From contig NZ_BATR01000092.1 in the NCBI RefSeq assembly GCF_000739655.1, positions 1-64,000 on the forward strand: a stretch of DNA of 64,000 bases. Direction: 5' to 3'. A program made the translations under genes and the position numbers. Position 1 is the first letter of the stretch, and each line of letters begins with the position of its first letter. Below, piece after piece: positions 17,317 to 25,900 of the stretch. The notes under the pieces are model-generated. The model saw only the letters and a list, made by a program, of their open reading frames with translations. It did no database searches and was not told the origin of the DNA. Origin of the DNA: Verrucomicrobium sp. BvORR106. GTDB taxonomy: Bacteria > Verrucomicrobiota > Verrucomicrobiia > Verrucomicrobiales > Verrucomicrobiaceae.

Positions 17317-17529
17317 GGAAATTAACCACAGAGGCACAGAGAACACAGAGACTGATTTTTAGACAGGATTAACAAGATTAGATTCAGATTAACAAGATGA
17401 GGAGCGATGCTTTCATCTTACGAGGTTGCTGAGACCTTTTGACATTTGCTTTTTGAAGTTTGAAGTTTTGATCTCCTCTGTGCCTCTGTGCCTCTGTGCT
17501 CTCTGTGCCTCTGTGGTTTATTTCCTCAT
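17312..17529. repeat. CACAGAG-type inverted repeat at the alkB-like/ilvA junction
   Basis: The left arm (17312-17349, ATGAGGAAATTAACCACAGA onward) and right arm (17492-17529) are reverse complements with two or three mismatches. The left arm contains the AlkB-like gene's stop codon. The interior is AT-rich with GATTAACAAGAT-type repeats. CACAGAG-rich palindromes of this kind occur in several bacterial phyla. Confidence 0.75.
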
Positions 17530-17545
17530 CCATCTACCCCTGACG

Positions 17546-18817
17546 TCACGCCGCGAACAACGGCCTTTCCGCGCCCGCCAGCTCCACGCCCGCCTCGGCC
17601 AGTTTCGTCTGCACCTCCGCGATATGCCCCCGGTCCCGGGTTTCCACGGTGCAGAGCACATGCACTCGAGACAGATCTGGTCCTGCGAAGGTGCGGTTGT
17701 GGACGATCTCGGTGACATTCGCCCCTGCTTGGGCCAGCACGGTCGAGAGATGCACCAGCCCGCCGGGTCGGTCGCTGATGAGCGCGTCGAAGCGGTAGAT
17801 GCGGCCATCCGCCGCCAGGCCGCGCTCGATCACCCGGCTGTGGGCGAGGGGATCGATGTTTCCGCCGGTGAGCAGCAGCACCACCCGTTTGCCCGCCAGA
17901 TCGGGCAGCAGCCCGGCGAGCATGGCGGCGAGCCCGGTGGCACCGGCCCCTTCGATCACGCATTTGTCCAGCTCGGCGAGTCGGAGCATGGCGAGTGCCA
18001 GAGCCTCTTCACCCACGCTCACTACGCGGTGCACGAGTGGCTTGGCAATTTGCAGGGTGTTTCTGCCTGCCTCGGCTACAGCCAGACCATCGGCCAGGGT
18101 GAAACGGGTGGAGATATGCACGGGTTCGCCCGCCTGCAGTCCCGCGGCAAAGCAGGCGGCATTCGCGGGCTCCACTCCGATGATCTGGAGATCCGGTTTC
18201 AGCGCGTGCAGGACCGTGGCCACCCCGGCCAAGAGCCCGCCTCCGCCGATCGGCACGATGATCGCGTCCGCGTCCGGCACCTGCTCCAATATTTCAAACG
18301 CCAGCGTGCCCTGGCCGGCGATCACGTGGGGATCATCAAACGGGTGGATGTACTTCAACTCCTGCACCGCCGCCATCCGCATGGCCTCGCTCCGGGCCTC
18401 ATCAAAGGTGTCGCCATGCAGCACCACATTGGCTCCGAACCTCCGGCAGCGGGCCACCTTCACCAGCGGGGCGAATCTCGGCATCACCACCGTCACCGGG
18501 ATGTTCATCTGGCGACCGTGCCAGGAGAGTCCCAGCGCGTGATTCCCGGCCGAGGCGGCGATCACCCCGCGCTGAGTCTCCTCTGTCGTGAGCTGCGCCA
18601 GCGCATTGCGCGCCCCGCGCTCCTTGAAGCTCCCTGTCCGTTGGAGGTGTTCCTGTTTGCAAAAGACATGCGCCCCAGTCAGTTCGCTCAGTGCTGCCGA
18701 CTCCACACACGGCGTCCGGGCCACCGCCCCCTGGATGCGCAGACGGGCGGCGACGATCTCCGAAAGGGAGACGCTGGCGGCTGAGGAGGCGGGTTCGGCA
18801 GTGGGGGAAGGATTCAT
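17546..18817 (-). CDS. ilvA: Threonine ammonia-lyase with ACT-like domain
   Basis: PLP enzyme making 2-oxobutanoate from threonine, the first step of isoleucine synthesis. The 423-residue protein starts at ATG 18817 (MNPSPTAEP). The PLP lysine lies in RTGSFKERGARNAL; AASAGNHALGLSWHG and the phosphate-cup motif IVPIGGGGLLAGVA are clear. A C-terminal ACT-like region (about 345-423, IYRFDALISDRPGGLVHLS) suggests allosteric control. Upstream are an Ile-codon leader peptide and an attenuator, which support a biosynthetic rather than catabolic role. A catabolic tdcB-type enzyme is the alternative. Confidence 0.92.
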   Translation of the reverse strand: MNPSPTAEPASSAASVSLSEIVAARLRIQGAVARTPCVESAALSELTGAHVFCKQEHLQRTGSFKERGARNALAQLTTEETQRGVIAASAGNHALGLSWHGRQMNIPVTVVMPRFAPLVKVARCRRFGANVVLHGDTFDEARSEAMRMAAVQELKYIHPFDDPHVIAGQGTLAFEILEQVPDADAIIVPIGGGGLLAGVATVLHALKPDLQIIGVEPANAACFAAGLQAGEPVHISTRFTLADGLAVAEAGRNTLQIAKPLVHRVVSVGEEALALAMLRLAELDKCVIEGAGATGLAAMLAGLLPDLAGKRVVLLLTGGNIDPLAHSRVIERGLAADGRIYRFDALISDRPGGLVHLSTVLAQAGANVTEIVHNRTFAGPDLSRVHVLCTVETRDRGHIAEVQTKLAEAGVELAGAERPLFAA

Positions 18818-18858
18818 GATGGGAGGAGAAATCTGGGGAAAAGGCTGGGCGGATAAAC

Positions 18859-18940
18859 AAAAAAGCCCCGGGTGGATCACCCAGGGCTGCGGAGGAGAGT
18901 CGTGATAGATTTCAGTACACGCTCAGTCCTGCCCCGGGTG
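18859..18940 (-). promoter_or_regulatory. Transcription attenuator upstream of ilvA
   Basis: On the minus strand, AGCCCTGGGTG (18888-18878) pairs with CACCCGGGGCT (18874-18864), followed by six U (18864-18859): an intrinsic terminator 42 bp before the ilvA start. The decamer CACCCGGGGC of its 3' arm is duplicated at 18940-18931, inside the leader-peptide frame and after its Ile codons, and can pair with the same GCCCTGGGTG. A ribosome stalled at the Ile codons would free this upstream copy to form the antiterminator; a ribosome reaching the stop would cover it and let the terminator form. A TTGACA hexamer lies at 19032-19027 but no good -10 was found. Confidence 0.85.
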
Positions 18941-18967
18941 GGAGCCAATAATGATCGCAATGATCAT
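18923..18967 (-). CDS. Isoleucine-rich attenuator leader peptide
   Basis: Fourteen codons and a TGA encode MIIAIIIGSHPGQD; five of the first seven residues are Ile. The frame ends 105 bp before ilvA and overlaps the antiterminator arm. Its position, codon content and the terminator downstream are those of a classical amino-acid attenuation leader. No Shine-Dalgarno sequence is evident before the ATG, as for most genes here. Confidence 0.82.
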   Translation of the reverse strand: MIIAIIIGSHPGQD

Positions 18968-19037
18968 GATCGAGGCAGGTGAATTGAGCGCCATTTGTGC
19001 CGGAAACCTTCCCCAGATTGCTTTCCTGTCAAGGCCG

Positions 19038-19323
19038 CCCCGCTGCGCGGGGAGACACAAGACAAAAGACCTGATCTGAAAATGTAGTCACAGTCCCGCA
19101 TGCGGGACTGTTCAGTCGAGCCATCCAAATCCCACGCCGCCAGGCCAACGCCCAGCACTACATTGCATTCGCACCGGCTGGTCACCAAAAGGAGGGAGGG
19201 ACATTCCTGTCCCGGTCCGCCCCGCACGTCCCATGACTTCCCGATGGCCCCTAGTCGCTCCCGCCTCCCGGCGAAGCCGGTCAGGTCTTGTGTCTTCTCG
19301 TCTTTTGTCTCCCGCGAAGCGGG
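19038..19323. repeat. Inverted repeat flanking a short palindromic repeat
   Basis: CCCGCTGCGCGGGGAGAC onward (19038-19074) is an imperfect reverse complement of 19281-19323 (TCAGGTCTTGTGTC to CCCGCGAAGCGGG). It fills the gap upstream of the sulfatase gene. No gene is seen between the arms. Confidence 0.55.
19081..19120 (+). repeat. AATGTAGTCACAG palindromic repeat, copy 1
   Basis: AATGTAGTCACAG, a CCCGCATGCGGG palindrome, then CTGTTCAGTCG. The same outer blocks, with a different palindromic core, occur on the other strand at 27150-27181. A REP-like family with variable loop. Confidence 0.65.
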
Positions 19324-19365
19324 TCTGTCTTGAAGTCTTGTGTCTCTTTATGGCTGAATGTCTGC

Positions 19366-20826
19366 ATGCGGATGATTCAAAAACTAGGAATGCTCTTCTC
19401 CTGTGCCTTGGTCGGCCTCGCCTCTGCCCAAGACACCCCTGGCAGCACCAGCAACCGCCCCAACATCGTGCTGGTGATGGCTGATGACCAGGGGTGGGGG
19501 GACATGGCCTACAACGGGCATCCTCACCTCAAGACGCCCAACTTCGACGCGCTGGCGGCGGAAGGAGTGCGCTTTGACAACTTCCACGCCGCAGCCCCCG
19601 TGTGCTCACCCACCCGGGGCAGCGTCATGACCGGGCGCACGCCCAACCGCTTCGGCTGCTTCTCCTGGGGCCACACCCTGCGTCCGCAGGAGGTCACGAT
19701 TGCAGAAGCGCTCAAGTCCGCCGGATACCGCACCGGCCACTTTGGCAAATGGCACCTGGGCTCCGTGCAGAAGGACAGTCCGGTGAACCCCGGCAACAGC
19801 GGGTTCGAGGAGTGGATCTCGGCCCCCAACTATTTCGACCTCGATCCGGTGCTCAGCGATCAGGGGCGCGCGGTTCCGTTCGAAGGAGACAGCTCGGACA
19901 TCACGGTGGACCTCGCCCTGAAGTTCATCCGCAAGCAAGCGGAGGCCAAGCAGCCCTTCTTCACGGTCGTGTGGTTCGGTTCACCGCACGCGCCCCATCA
20001 GCCGCTGGAGTCGGATCGTGCACTCTACGAGAATCTCGACCTGACCAAGGCCCAGCAAAATTTCTATGCAGAAATCACCGCCATGGACCGCGCCTTCGGA
20101 AAGCTCCGCAGCGAGATCAAGGATCTGGGCCTGCGGGACAACACCATCCTCTGGTATTGCAGTGACAACGGAGCCCTGCCCAAGGTGGGCTCTACGGGCG
20201 GTCGCCGCGGTAACAAGGGCAAGATCTACGAAGGCGGTCTCGCCGTGCCAGCGTTGCTGGAGTGGCCCGCCCGCTTCGCCTCGCCCAAGGTGGTCAAGCT
20301 GCCCTGCGTGACCTCAGACATCTATCCCACCCTGCTGGATGTGGTGGACGTCACCGTGCCCAACCAGCCCGTCCTCGACGGCATCAGCCTGCTCGGCGTC
20401 ATCAGCGGCAGAGACAAGGAGCGTGAGAAACCCATCGGCTTCTGGGATCGAGGAAAGAAAGGCATCCAGACTCCGTCGAAACTCTGGATGGATGAGCTGC
20501 TCGCCGCACAAAAGGAAGGGCGCGAGCCCAACGATCCCGCGAGGCTCAATCTCGACTCCGGAGTCGTGGGCGAGCCCGAGCCGTCCAACCAGTTCCCGGG
20601 TCACGCCGCGTGGCTCGATGGTCAGTGGAAACTCCACCGCATCGAGGATCCCCCGACCCACGATGTCACCTGGGAGCTCTACGATCTGGGTGCCGACCTC
20701 GATGAAAGCCGCGTCCTCTTTGCCGAGCAGCCCGATCGCCTGCCCGCCATGCAGGAAGCCCTCAACGACTGGCTGAAATCCGTGGTCAAGAGTCTGAATG
20801 GCGGCGACTATCCGAAGGCTCCGTGA
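19366..20826 (+). CDS. Secreted Cys-type sulfatase
   Basis: A 486-residue arylsulfatase-family protein with a signal peptide (MRMIQKLGMLFSCALVGLA, then SAQ). Metal residues appear in NIVLVMADDQGWGD. The formylglycine site is VCSPTRGSVMTGR, a CxPxR core needing oxidation by a formylglycine-generating enzyme or anaerobic maturase not seen here. FGKWHLG, SPHAPHQP and YCSDNGALPK give the remaining active-site segments. It probably desulfates polysaccharides outside the cytoplasm; the substrate is unknown. Start chosen at ATG 19366, with ATG 19372 also possible. Confidence 0.9.
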   Translation: MRMIQKLGMLFSCALVGLASAQDTPGSTSNRPNIVLVMADDQGWGDMAYNGHPHLKTPNFDALAAEGVRFDNFHAAAPVCSPTRGSVMTGRTPNRFGCFSWGHTLRPQEVTIAEALKSAGYRTGHFGKWHLGSVQKDSPVNPGNSGFEEWISAPNYFDLDPVLSDQGRAVPFEGDSSDITVDLALKFIRKQAEAKQPFFTVVWFGSPHAPHQPLESDRALYENLDLTKAQQNFYAEITAMDRAFGKLRSEIKDLGLRDNTILWYCSDNGALPKVGSTGGRRGNKGKIYEGGLAVPALLEWPARFASPKVVKLPCVTSDIYPTLLDVVDVTVPNQPVLDGISLLGVISGRDKEREKPIGFWDRGKKGIQTPSKLWMDELLAAQKEGREPNDPARLNLDSGVVGEPEPSNQFPGHAAWLDGQWKLHRIEDPPTHDVTWELYDLGADLDESRVLFAEQPDRLPAMQEALNDWLKSVVKSLNGGDYPKAP

Positions 20827-20848
20827 ACTCGTGCTTGGCTTTTGACGC

Positions 20849-21208
20849 ATGAAATCCACCCTCCGAGGCATCTTTCTCACTTCCGAAGATCCGCCTACCA
20901 CCGCCGCGTTTTATCGGGATGTGGCGGGGCTGGCCTGGGAGGAAGTGGGCACCGGAAGCGGCTACGTGTACTGGAAGCTGGATCGCGATGGCGTGCAACT
21001 CGCCCTCCATGATGCCAAAGCTTTTGCCACCCACACTCATCCCGCATTACGTGAATCCAACCTCACGCACCTCTACTTCCAGATTTCCGATCAGAAGGCC
21101 TTCCTCGAAAAGCTCGTGGTCATGAATGTACCCGTGGACTCGCAGGATGACGTGGTCATCACCGTGGTGGATCCGGATGGCAGAAGGGTGATGTTCGGGA
21201 CGGCGTGA
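20849..21208 (+). CDS. VOC (glyoxalase/bleomycin-resistance fold) protein
   Basis: A 119-residue single-domain protein with two beta-alpha-beta-beta-beta units (RGIFLTSEDPPTTAAFYRDV; THLYFQISDQKAFLEKL; ending TVVDPDGRRVMFG). The DPDGRRVMF segment is typical of VOC proteins. It starts 22 bp after the sulfatase stop and may share its transcript. The reaction cannot be predicted. Confidence 0.8.
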   Translation: MKSTLRGIFLTSEDPPTTAAFYRDVAGLAWEEVGTGSGYVYWKLDRDGVQLALHDAKAFATHTHPALRESNLTHLYFQISDQKAFLEKLVVMNVPVDSQDDVVITVVDPDGRRVMFGTA

Positions 21209-21247
21209 TCAGGTAAGAATGTATCAAACGACTACCTCCATCTCATC

Positions 21248-21805
21248 ATGAACAGGCTCAATAAGACACTTGCATCCGCATTCACCGTGTTTCTCGCGAC
21301 CGTGATCCTGGCCATTGGGGCAGATAAACCAAAGCCGGCCAAGGCGGAGATTGTCCCCGTTCCCGCAGAGACCAAGGACTGGTGGACGCCCGTTGGCAAT
21401 GTGAAGGTCACCTTCACGGATGGCCATTCCGAGATGTGGACCAAACAAGGCCAGGCCTTGTTGCCCAAGGTGTCGTCCAAAGGTGCGGTCGGCTGGACCA
21501 AGATCAAAGAACGCAGTGACAAGGGCGAGCCGGTGAACTCTGTGCTTCGTGTGATGCTGTCTGAGATCGAGATCAAAGACATGGAGGCTGGCCCCTTTAT
21601 TGAGGCCTGGGACTTTGTCGATGACGGAGCGGCCGTAGTGGTGAAGTCTCGTGCTCGACATGGCCCGGCCACGTTCACCAAGTTCGACCTGGCCACCGCA
21701 AAATCGACGAGCAGCGTCACCAGTGCCACCCCGTATGCGCAGTTGCCAGAGTGGGCCAAGCCGTTTGCGGATGATGTGAAAGAGCCAGCTTTGAAGAAGC
21801 CCTAG
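21248..21805 (+). CDS. Secreted protein of unknown function
   Basis: A 185-residue protein with a probable signal peptide (LASAFTVFLATVILAIGA) followed by a Lys/Pro-rich stretch. The middle resembles a small beta domain (GNVKVTFTDGHSEMWTKQG) and the end is a Pro/Lys-rich tail. I do not recognise the family. It precedes a zinc-ribbon membrane protein by 20 bp. Confidence 0.65.
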   Translation: MNRLNKTLASAFTVFLATVILAIGADKPKPAKAEIVPVPAETKDWWTPVGNVKVTFTDGHSEMWTKQGQALLPKVSSKGAVGWTKIKERSDKGEPVNSVLRVMLSEIEIKDMEAGPFIEAWDFVDDGAAVVVKSRARHGPATFTKFDLATAKSTSSVTSATPYAQLPEWAKPFADDVKEPALKKP

Positions 21806-21825
21806 TTCGATGATATCCTGCGTCT

Positions 21826-22173
21826 ATGACCGTCGCCGTTTGTTTGAAGTGTGGTTCAATGAAGCATGGTGCCTTCAACGCCTGCCGGAAGTGCGGCTAT
21901 GCGCCGGAGACGAATGAAGACAAGGCCCGACATCTCATTGCAACTGATCACTATCTGGGCAGGGGCGACCTTGAGCGCATGGGTGCAGATATTGCCGCTG
22001 GGCACTTTCCAAAAATGGACCCCGCCGACGTGGAGCGGTTGGCGAAGGTCATCGAGGAAAATCCGATTAGTACCAAGGAGGTTGCTGGGTTCTTCATCAA
22101 ACTAGCGTTGAAAGCTGGATTGGTGATCCTGGCAGTCATTGGCATCCTCTGGTATTTCCTTTCGAAACCTTAG
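21826..22173 (+). CDS. Zinc-ribbon protein with C-terminal membrane helix
   Basis: A 115-residue protein. An N-terminal CLKCGSMKHGAFNACRKCGY gives two CxxC knuckles for one zinc. A central charged helix follows, then one C-terminal membrane segment (ALKAGLVILAVIGILWYFL), so the ribbon would face the cytoplasm. The family is unknown to me; it probably shares a transcript with the preceding secreted protein. Confidence 0.7.
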   Translation: MTVAVCLKCGSMKHGAFNACRKCGYAPETNEDKARHLIATDHYLGRGDLERMGADIAAGHFPKMDPADVERLAKVIEENPISTKEVAGFFIKLALKAGLVILAVIGILWYFLSKP

Positions 22174-22260
22174 AAGCATGCGTGCCACGGGCGGGAGCGC
22201 TCCTTGCCTGCGCGAAGGAGTCATAGTCTGTGATGTAAAGGCGGTGGCACTGCCGTACTT

Positions 22261-24411
22261 ATGTGCTCTCAGACGATGTTGTACGCTTGCTCTCCCTTTC
22301 GCATCCTCAAGTTGGCTCTGGTCAGCTGTTTTGTGGCTTGCTCGTTCGCCTGTTTTTCTACCCTTCACGCAGACGTCACCCTCACTCCGCTCAAAGAAGG
22401 GGCCAATCAAGTCGAACTCACACCCCTGGAAAACGGCGAGTGGGAGGTGCGCACGACTGGGCCGGATCCGTATTTCCACGTTCGAGTCGAAGGGGAAGGG
22501 CTTGACCTCGTCAAGGAGCCGGTTCTGTCGTTCGAGTATTTCAGCCTCACGGGCGTGGGGCGCATGCTGGTGTTTGTCGGCTCGGTGTTGGATATCCCGC
22601 ATCTCATTACGCACCAAGGCGTGGGGCGAAGGGAAGGGTGGGGGCCGCAGGCCATTGATCTGCGGGACACGTCTGCCAAACCCGCCCTTCCGGTCAAAAC
22701 GTTGCGCCTCACGTGGGGAGAGGCACCCGGACTGGTGGCTCGTTTCCGCAATCTCAAAGTCCGCGCGGCCACGGCTCAGGAGGCAGAACTGGCCACCACA
22801 CGGGGAACACGAATCCAAAACGACCGGGCGTTGGCGGAAAGGTTGAGGAAATACCTCAGCCAGGACTTTCCTCAGCATCTCTCCTCCGTCTCAGCCAATC
22901 CCTCTCAGATCAAGATTGAAGGACGCATTGCGGGAAGCGCTGAAGCCCTGTGGCTCGCGGAAGTGCCCATGTGGGAGGACATCACCGTCCTCAAACAACC
23001 CGTCTCGCTGTACGCGATCAATGCCGATGTCCAAGGGGCTTTCTCCGTCATTGTGCCGCGTGATACGGTGAAGGATCGCGACCTTCTGCTCTCTGGTTGG
23101 GCCGTGGTGAGAAAGACGGCGGAGAGCGTGATTCCTGTGTCCGCGCTGCGATACGTGGAAAAACAGACGCCGCGTGCCGATCTGCCCTTGATGCGTCCCC
23201 GGTCCAAAAAGGGGCTGGGGGGATGTGAGTTCGATCATGAGGACATGGACAAGCTGGGGATCACCTCTGTGACCCTCAACATCCTCTTGAACCATCTGCT
23301 CTTCACCACGCCGGGAGAAGGAAGAACTCCCTACACCTATGCCGGTCGCACCTGGTATGTGAACGAAGGCGTGCTGGCTGGCTATGACCGCTACATGATC
23401 ACCGCCGCCAGGAAGCAACTGATGGTCTCCGCGATCATCCTGCTGCCCCAGGAGCGTGAGGCCGCAGCGGGATCGTGGATCAAGATGGCCGGGCATCCGC
23501 ATGCCGAGCCTGTGGGGCTCTATGTCATGCCCAACTTCACCACCCAGGAAGGCGTGCAGGCTTATGCCGCGGCCATGAACCTGATCACCGAGCGCTACAG
23601 CCGCCCGGATGGCAAGTATGGTCGGGTGCACCACTGGATCATGCACAATGAGATCAACAGCGGCTTCTACTGGACCAACGCTGGCGACAAGACTGATCTC
23701 ACCTACCTCGACCTTTATCAGAAATCCATGCGTGTGGCCTGGTTGCTGGCGGGTCAGTATGATGCCCATGCCAAACCCCTGATCTCCCTGGAGCACGGTT
23801 GGACCCTGAAACTCGATCCCCGGGCCTATGCCGGTCGCGACTTGCTGGAAAATCTCGTCCAGTTCAGTCGCAAAGAAGGTGACTTCCCTTGGGGCATCGC
23901 CTATCACCCGTATGCGGAAGACCTCCGCAATCCCCGCACCTGGGAAGACCCCGGCGCGACTTTTGATTTCAATGCCCCGTTCATCACCTTCAAGAACATG
24001 GAGGTGTTGGATGCCTGGGCTCGCTTGCCGCGAGTGGCTTATCAGGGGCAGCCTCGCGAGATTCAGCTCACGGAACAGGGCCTAAACTCCCCCGACTACT
24101 CCGAGAAGACTCTGGCCGAACAAGCGGCTGGCATGGCCTATGCGTGGAAGAAGATCGAATCCCTGCCTACTGTCACCGCGTTCCAGTATCACCTCTGGGC
24201 GGATGACCGGTCCGAAGGGGGATTGCGCCTGGGATTGCGGAAATTCCGCGATGACGCGGGAGACCCCTTGGGCATCAAACCCATCTGGCATCTCTATCAA
24301 GCCATCGGTACCCCGGAGTGGGAAAAGGCGAGTGCGTTCGCCCTGCCCATCCTGGGCATCAAGAGTTGGGAGGAAGTGCAGCACAAAGCAAGAATTATGA
24401 ATGATGAATGA
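22261..24411 (+). CDS. Secreted DUF5722 (glycosidase-like) protein
   Basis: A 716-residue protein with an N-terminal hydrophobic export signal (LALVSCFVACSFACF); ATG 22276 is an alternative start. Residues about 35-170 look like a beta-sandwich. Residues about 230-700 match DUF5722, a TIM-barrel-like family related to glycoside hydrolases, with HHWIMHNEINSGFYW and IQLTEQGLNSPDYS as candidate acid-bearing segments. Substrate unknown, probably a polysaccharide. The last residues (ARIMNDE) and the stop are encoded by the arm of an AT-rich repeat, so the C-terminus has been set by that insertion. Confidence 0.78.
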   Translation: MCSQTMLYACSPFRILKLALVSCFVACSFACFSTLHADVTLTPLKEGANQVELTPLENGEWEVRTTGPDPYFHVRVEGEGLDLVKEPVLSFEYFSLTGVGRMLVFVGSVLDIPHLITHQGVGRREGWGPQAIDLRDTSAKPALPVKTLRLTWGEAPGLVARFRNLKVRAATAQEAELATTRGTRIQNDRALAERLRKYLSQDFPQHLSSVSANPSQIKIEGRIAGSAEALWLAEVPMWEDITVLKQPVSLYAINADVQGAFSVIVPRDTVKDRDLLLSGWAVVRKTAESVIPVSALRYVEKQTPRADLPLMRPRSKKGLGGCEFDHEDMDKLGITSVTLNILLNHLLFTTPGEGRTPYTYAGRTWYVNEGVLAGYDRYMITAARKQLMVSAIILLPQEREAAAGSWIKMAGHPHAEPVGLYVMPNFTTQEGVQAYAAAMNLITERYSRPDGKYGRVHHWIMHNEINSGFYWTNAGDKTDLTYLDLYQKSMRVAWLLAGQYDAHAKPLISLEHGWTLKLDPRAYAGRDLLENLVQFSRKEGDFPWGIAYHPYAEDLRNPRTWEDPGATFDFNAPFITFKNMEVLDAWARLPRVAYQGQPREIQLTEQGLNSPDYSEKTLAEQAAGMAYAWKKIESLPTVTAFQYHLWADDRSEGGLRLGLRKFRDDAGDPLGIKPIWHLYQAIGTPEWEKASAFALPILGIKSWEEVQHKARIMNDE

Positions 24412-24510
24412 AGAATTTTGAATGAATGCGTCCGCGTTTGGTGCCGCATCTTCTCCCGATGCTGCGCCAGAAACTCCATTCCTAATTCCTCATTCATAAT
24501 TCATAATTTA
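24392..24510. repeat. AT-rich inverted repeat at a convergent junction
   Basis: The left arm (24392-24424, GAATTATGAATGATGAATGA onward) is an imperfect reverse complement of the right arm (24475-24510). Each arm contains the stop codon of the gene it abuts. It closely resembles the repeat after menD. Confidence 0.7.
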
Positions 24511-25451
24511 GAGCGGAGCTCCACGTCCACCCACACCCCCGCATGGTCGCTCCACGGCACCTTCGGATCGCTCTCCAGCTTCCCGTTCACCTTTCCCTGG
24601 TCAATCACCCGCCACTCCCAACTTTCTCCGCTGCCAAACACGTGATCAATCCGCGGCTGGTCCTTGGAAAGTAATTGCCACGATCCCGCTTCCATGATCG
24701 GGCTCAGCACATCGCTGTCCGGGGTGTTGTTCCAGTCACCTGTCCACAGGGCTGGCAGACCCGTCTCGCGAACCTGCTTTGCCCAGGGCACCAGTTGTGC
24801 CGTCTGCGCCAGTTGCGTGGCGTGGTAGCGGTTCTCTTTGTAGCGCGCATGCAGGTGCGTATTGCCAAAGGAGAGCCGCCGCCCTTCACCCAGGTCCAGC
24901 GTGCAGAGGGACAAGCCCTTGCCCGCCCACCAGTCGCCATGTTGAAGTGCCTCTGGACGGCCATTGCTGGTATAGCGGATGAACCCTTCCGTGAGGATCG
25001 GATAGCGACTCACCGTGAGCAGCCCACTGCCCACGAGGCCGCTGTGAAAGTAGCGGGAATGCTCCAGTCCCACTGCGCGCAGCGCCTGCGTCAACTCTGC
25101 CCGGTCTGCCTCCACGAATGCTTCCTGAAACCCCACGATGTCGGGCTTCAGGAGGGCAATTTCCTCGGCCACCTTCCGGAGTCGTTCCGCCCGGCGTGGC
25201 GTGATCCAACGCAGCCCCCAGACGTTCCACGTGACCACGCGCAGTTTGAGGGGAGGGGACTTTTCCCAGGCGTTCAGATCAACCTTGGGAAAGGCGGATG
25301 GTTCCGGAACGGCAGGAGCCCGCAGGTTCCAGAGCAGCAACGCGCTCACAATCAGGCAGACCCCGATGGTGAGTTTGAGGAGGCGACGGAACCAGTGTTT
25401 CACAAGGGGGATGTAGAACGCGGAGCCTGCGCAATCATGCGAGCAGATCAA
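24501..25451 (-). CDS. Membrane-anchored EEP-fold phosphodiesterase
   Basis: A 316-residue protein with an N-terminal hydrophobic anchor (LTIGVCLIVSALLLWNL) then an endonuclease/exonuclease/phosphatase domain. Active-site motifs in order: RVVTWNVWGL, DIVGFQEAF (metal Glu), FGNTHLHARY, GDWNNTPDS, RIDHVFG and SDHAGVWVD. Such proteins include sphingomyelinases and DNases; membrane anchoring and the sequence WNVWGLRW favour a lipid- or phosphodiester-directed enzyme outside the cytoplasm. The substrate is open. GTG 25403 is an alternative start closer to the anchor. Confidence 0.82.
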   Translation of the reverse strand: MICSHDCAGSAFYIPLVKHWFRRLLKLTIGVCLIVSALLLWNLRAPAVPEPSAFPKVDLNAWEKSPPLKLRVVTWNVWGLRWITPRRAERLRKVAEEIALLKPDIVGFQEAFVEADRAELTQALRAVGLEHSRYFHSGLVGSGLLTVSRYPILTEGFIRYTSNGRPEALQHGDWWAGKGLSLCTLDLGEGRRLSFGNTHLHARYKENRYHATQLAQTAQLVPWAKQVRETGLPALWTGDWNNTPDSDVLSPIMEAGSWQLLSKDQPRIDHVFGSGESWEWRVIDQGKVNGKLESDPKVPWSDHAGVWVDVELRSKL

Positions 25452-25497
25452 GGGGTAAGTTTCGAGTCGAGGTGAAGGCTGGCAGACAGAGGGTACC

Positions 25498-25790
25498 CGA
25501 TGGGCCTACCGCTCCGCGGTAGAGTTACTCGCACGAACTATCCATGGGTTGCACTCGCTACGCTCGCTTCACCCATGACTACGCATGGCGAACCCTTCGG
25601 GTTCAATGGACAATGTGCCAACGTACAATGTACCTAGGTTTGTTATGGTGAACATCGACCGCTGCATTGACAAACACATTCTCCGAACCCGGAGGGTTCA
25701 CCATGATTAGCCATGGGTCGGCCGAGTGAAGCGAGGACTACCCATGGAAAACGGCCAGACCGCTTCTACTGCGGAGCAGTAGGCCCATCG
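25498..25790. repeat. ~293-bp nested inverted-repeat element
   Basis: The outer 25-bp arms (25498-25522 and 25766-25790, CGATGGGCCTACCGCTCCGC onward) are reverse complements with two mismatches. Inside are nested inverted pieces: CATGGCGAACCC with GGGTTCACCATG, and TATCCATGGGT with its partner before ACTACCCATGGA. It fills most of the gap between the EEP gene and the esterase gene. Confidence 0.7.
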
Positions 25791-25900
25791 CATCCATCGT
25801 CTCCGGACTTTCGCACCGCTCCCAGCCCCCAATCTTCCCCCACCCTGAAACCTTTCCTCTCCACGCTGGTTGGACCAAAAACACCTTTCGGCTCGCTCTC

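Noticed and set aside
17312-17529. Possible CRISPR array from CACAGAG/CTGTG repeats
   Set aside because: Repeats are irregular, very short and arranged as one inverted pair, with no uniform spacers and no cas genes.
18859-18967. T-box riboswitch upstream of ilvA
   Set aside because: No T-box consensus or long structured leader is present; the Ile leader peptide and paired arms explain the region.
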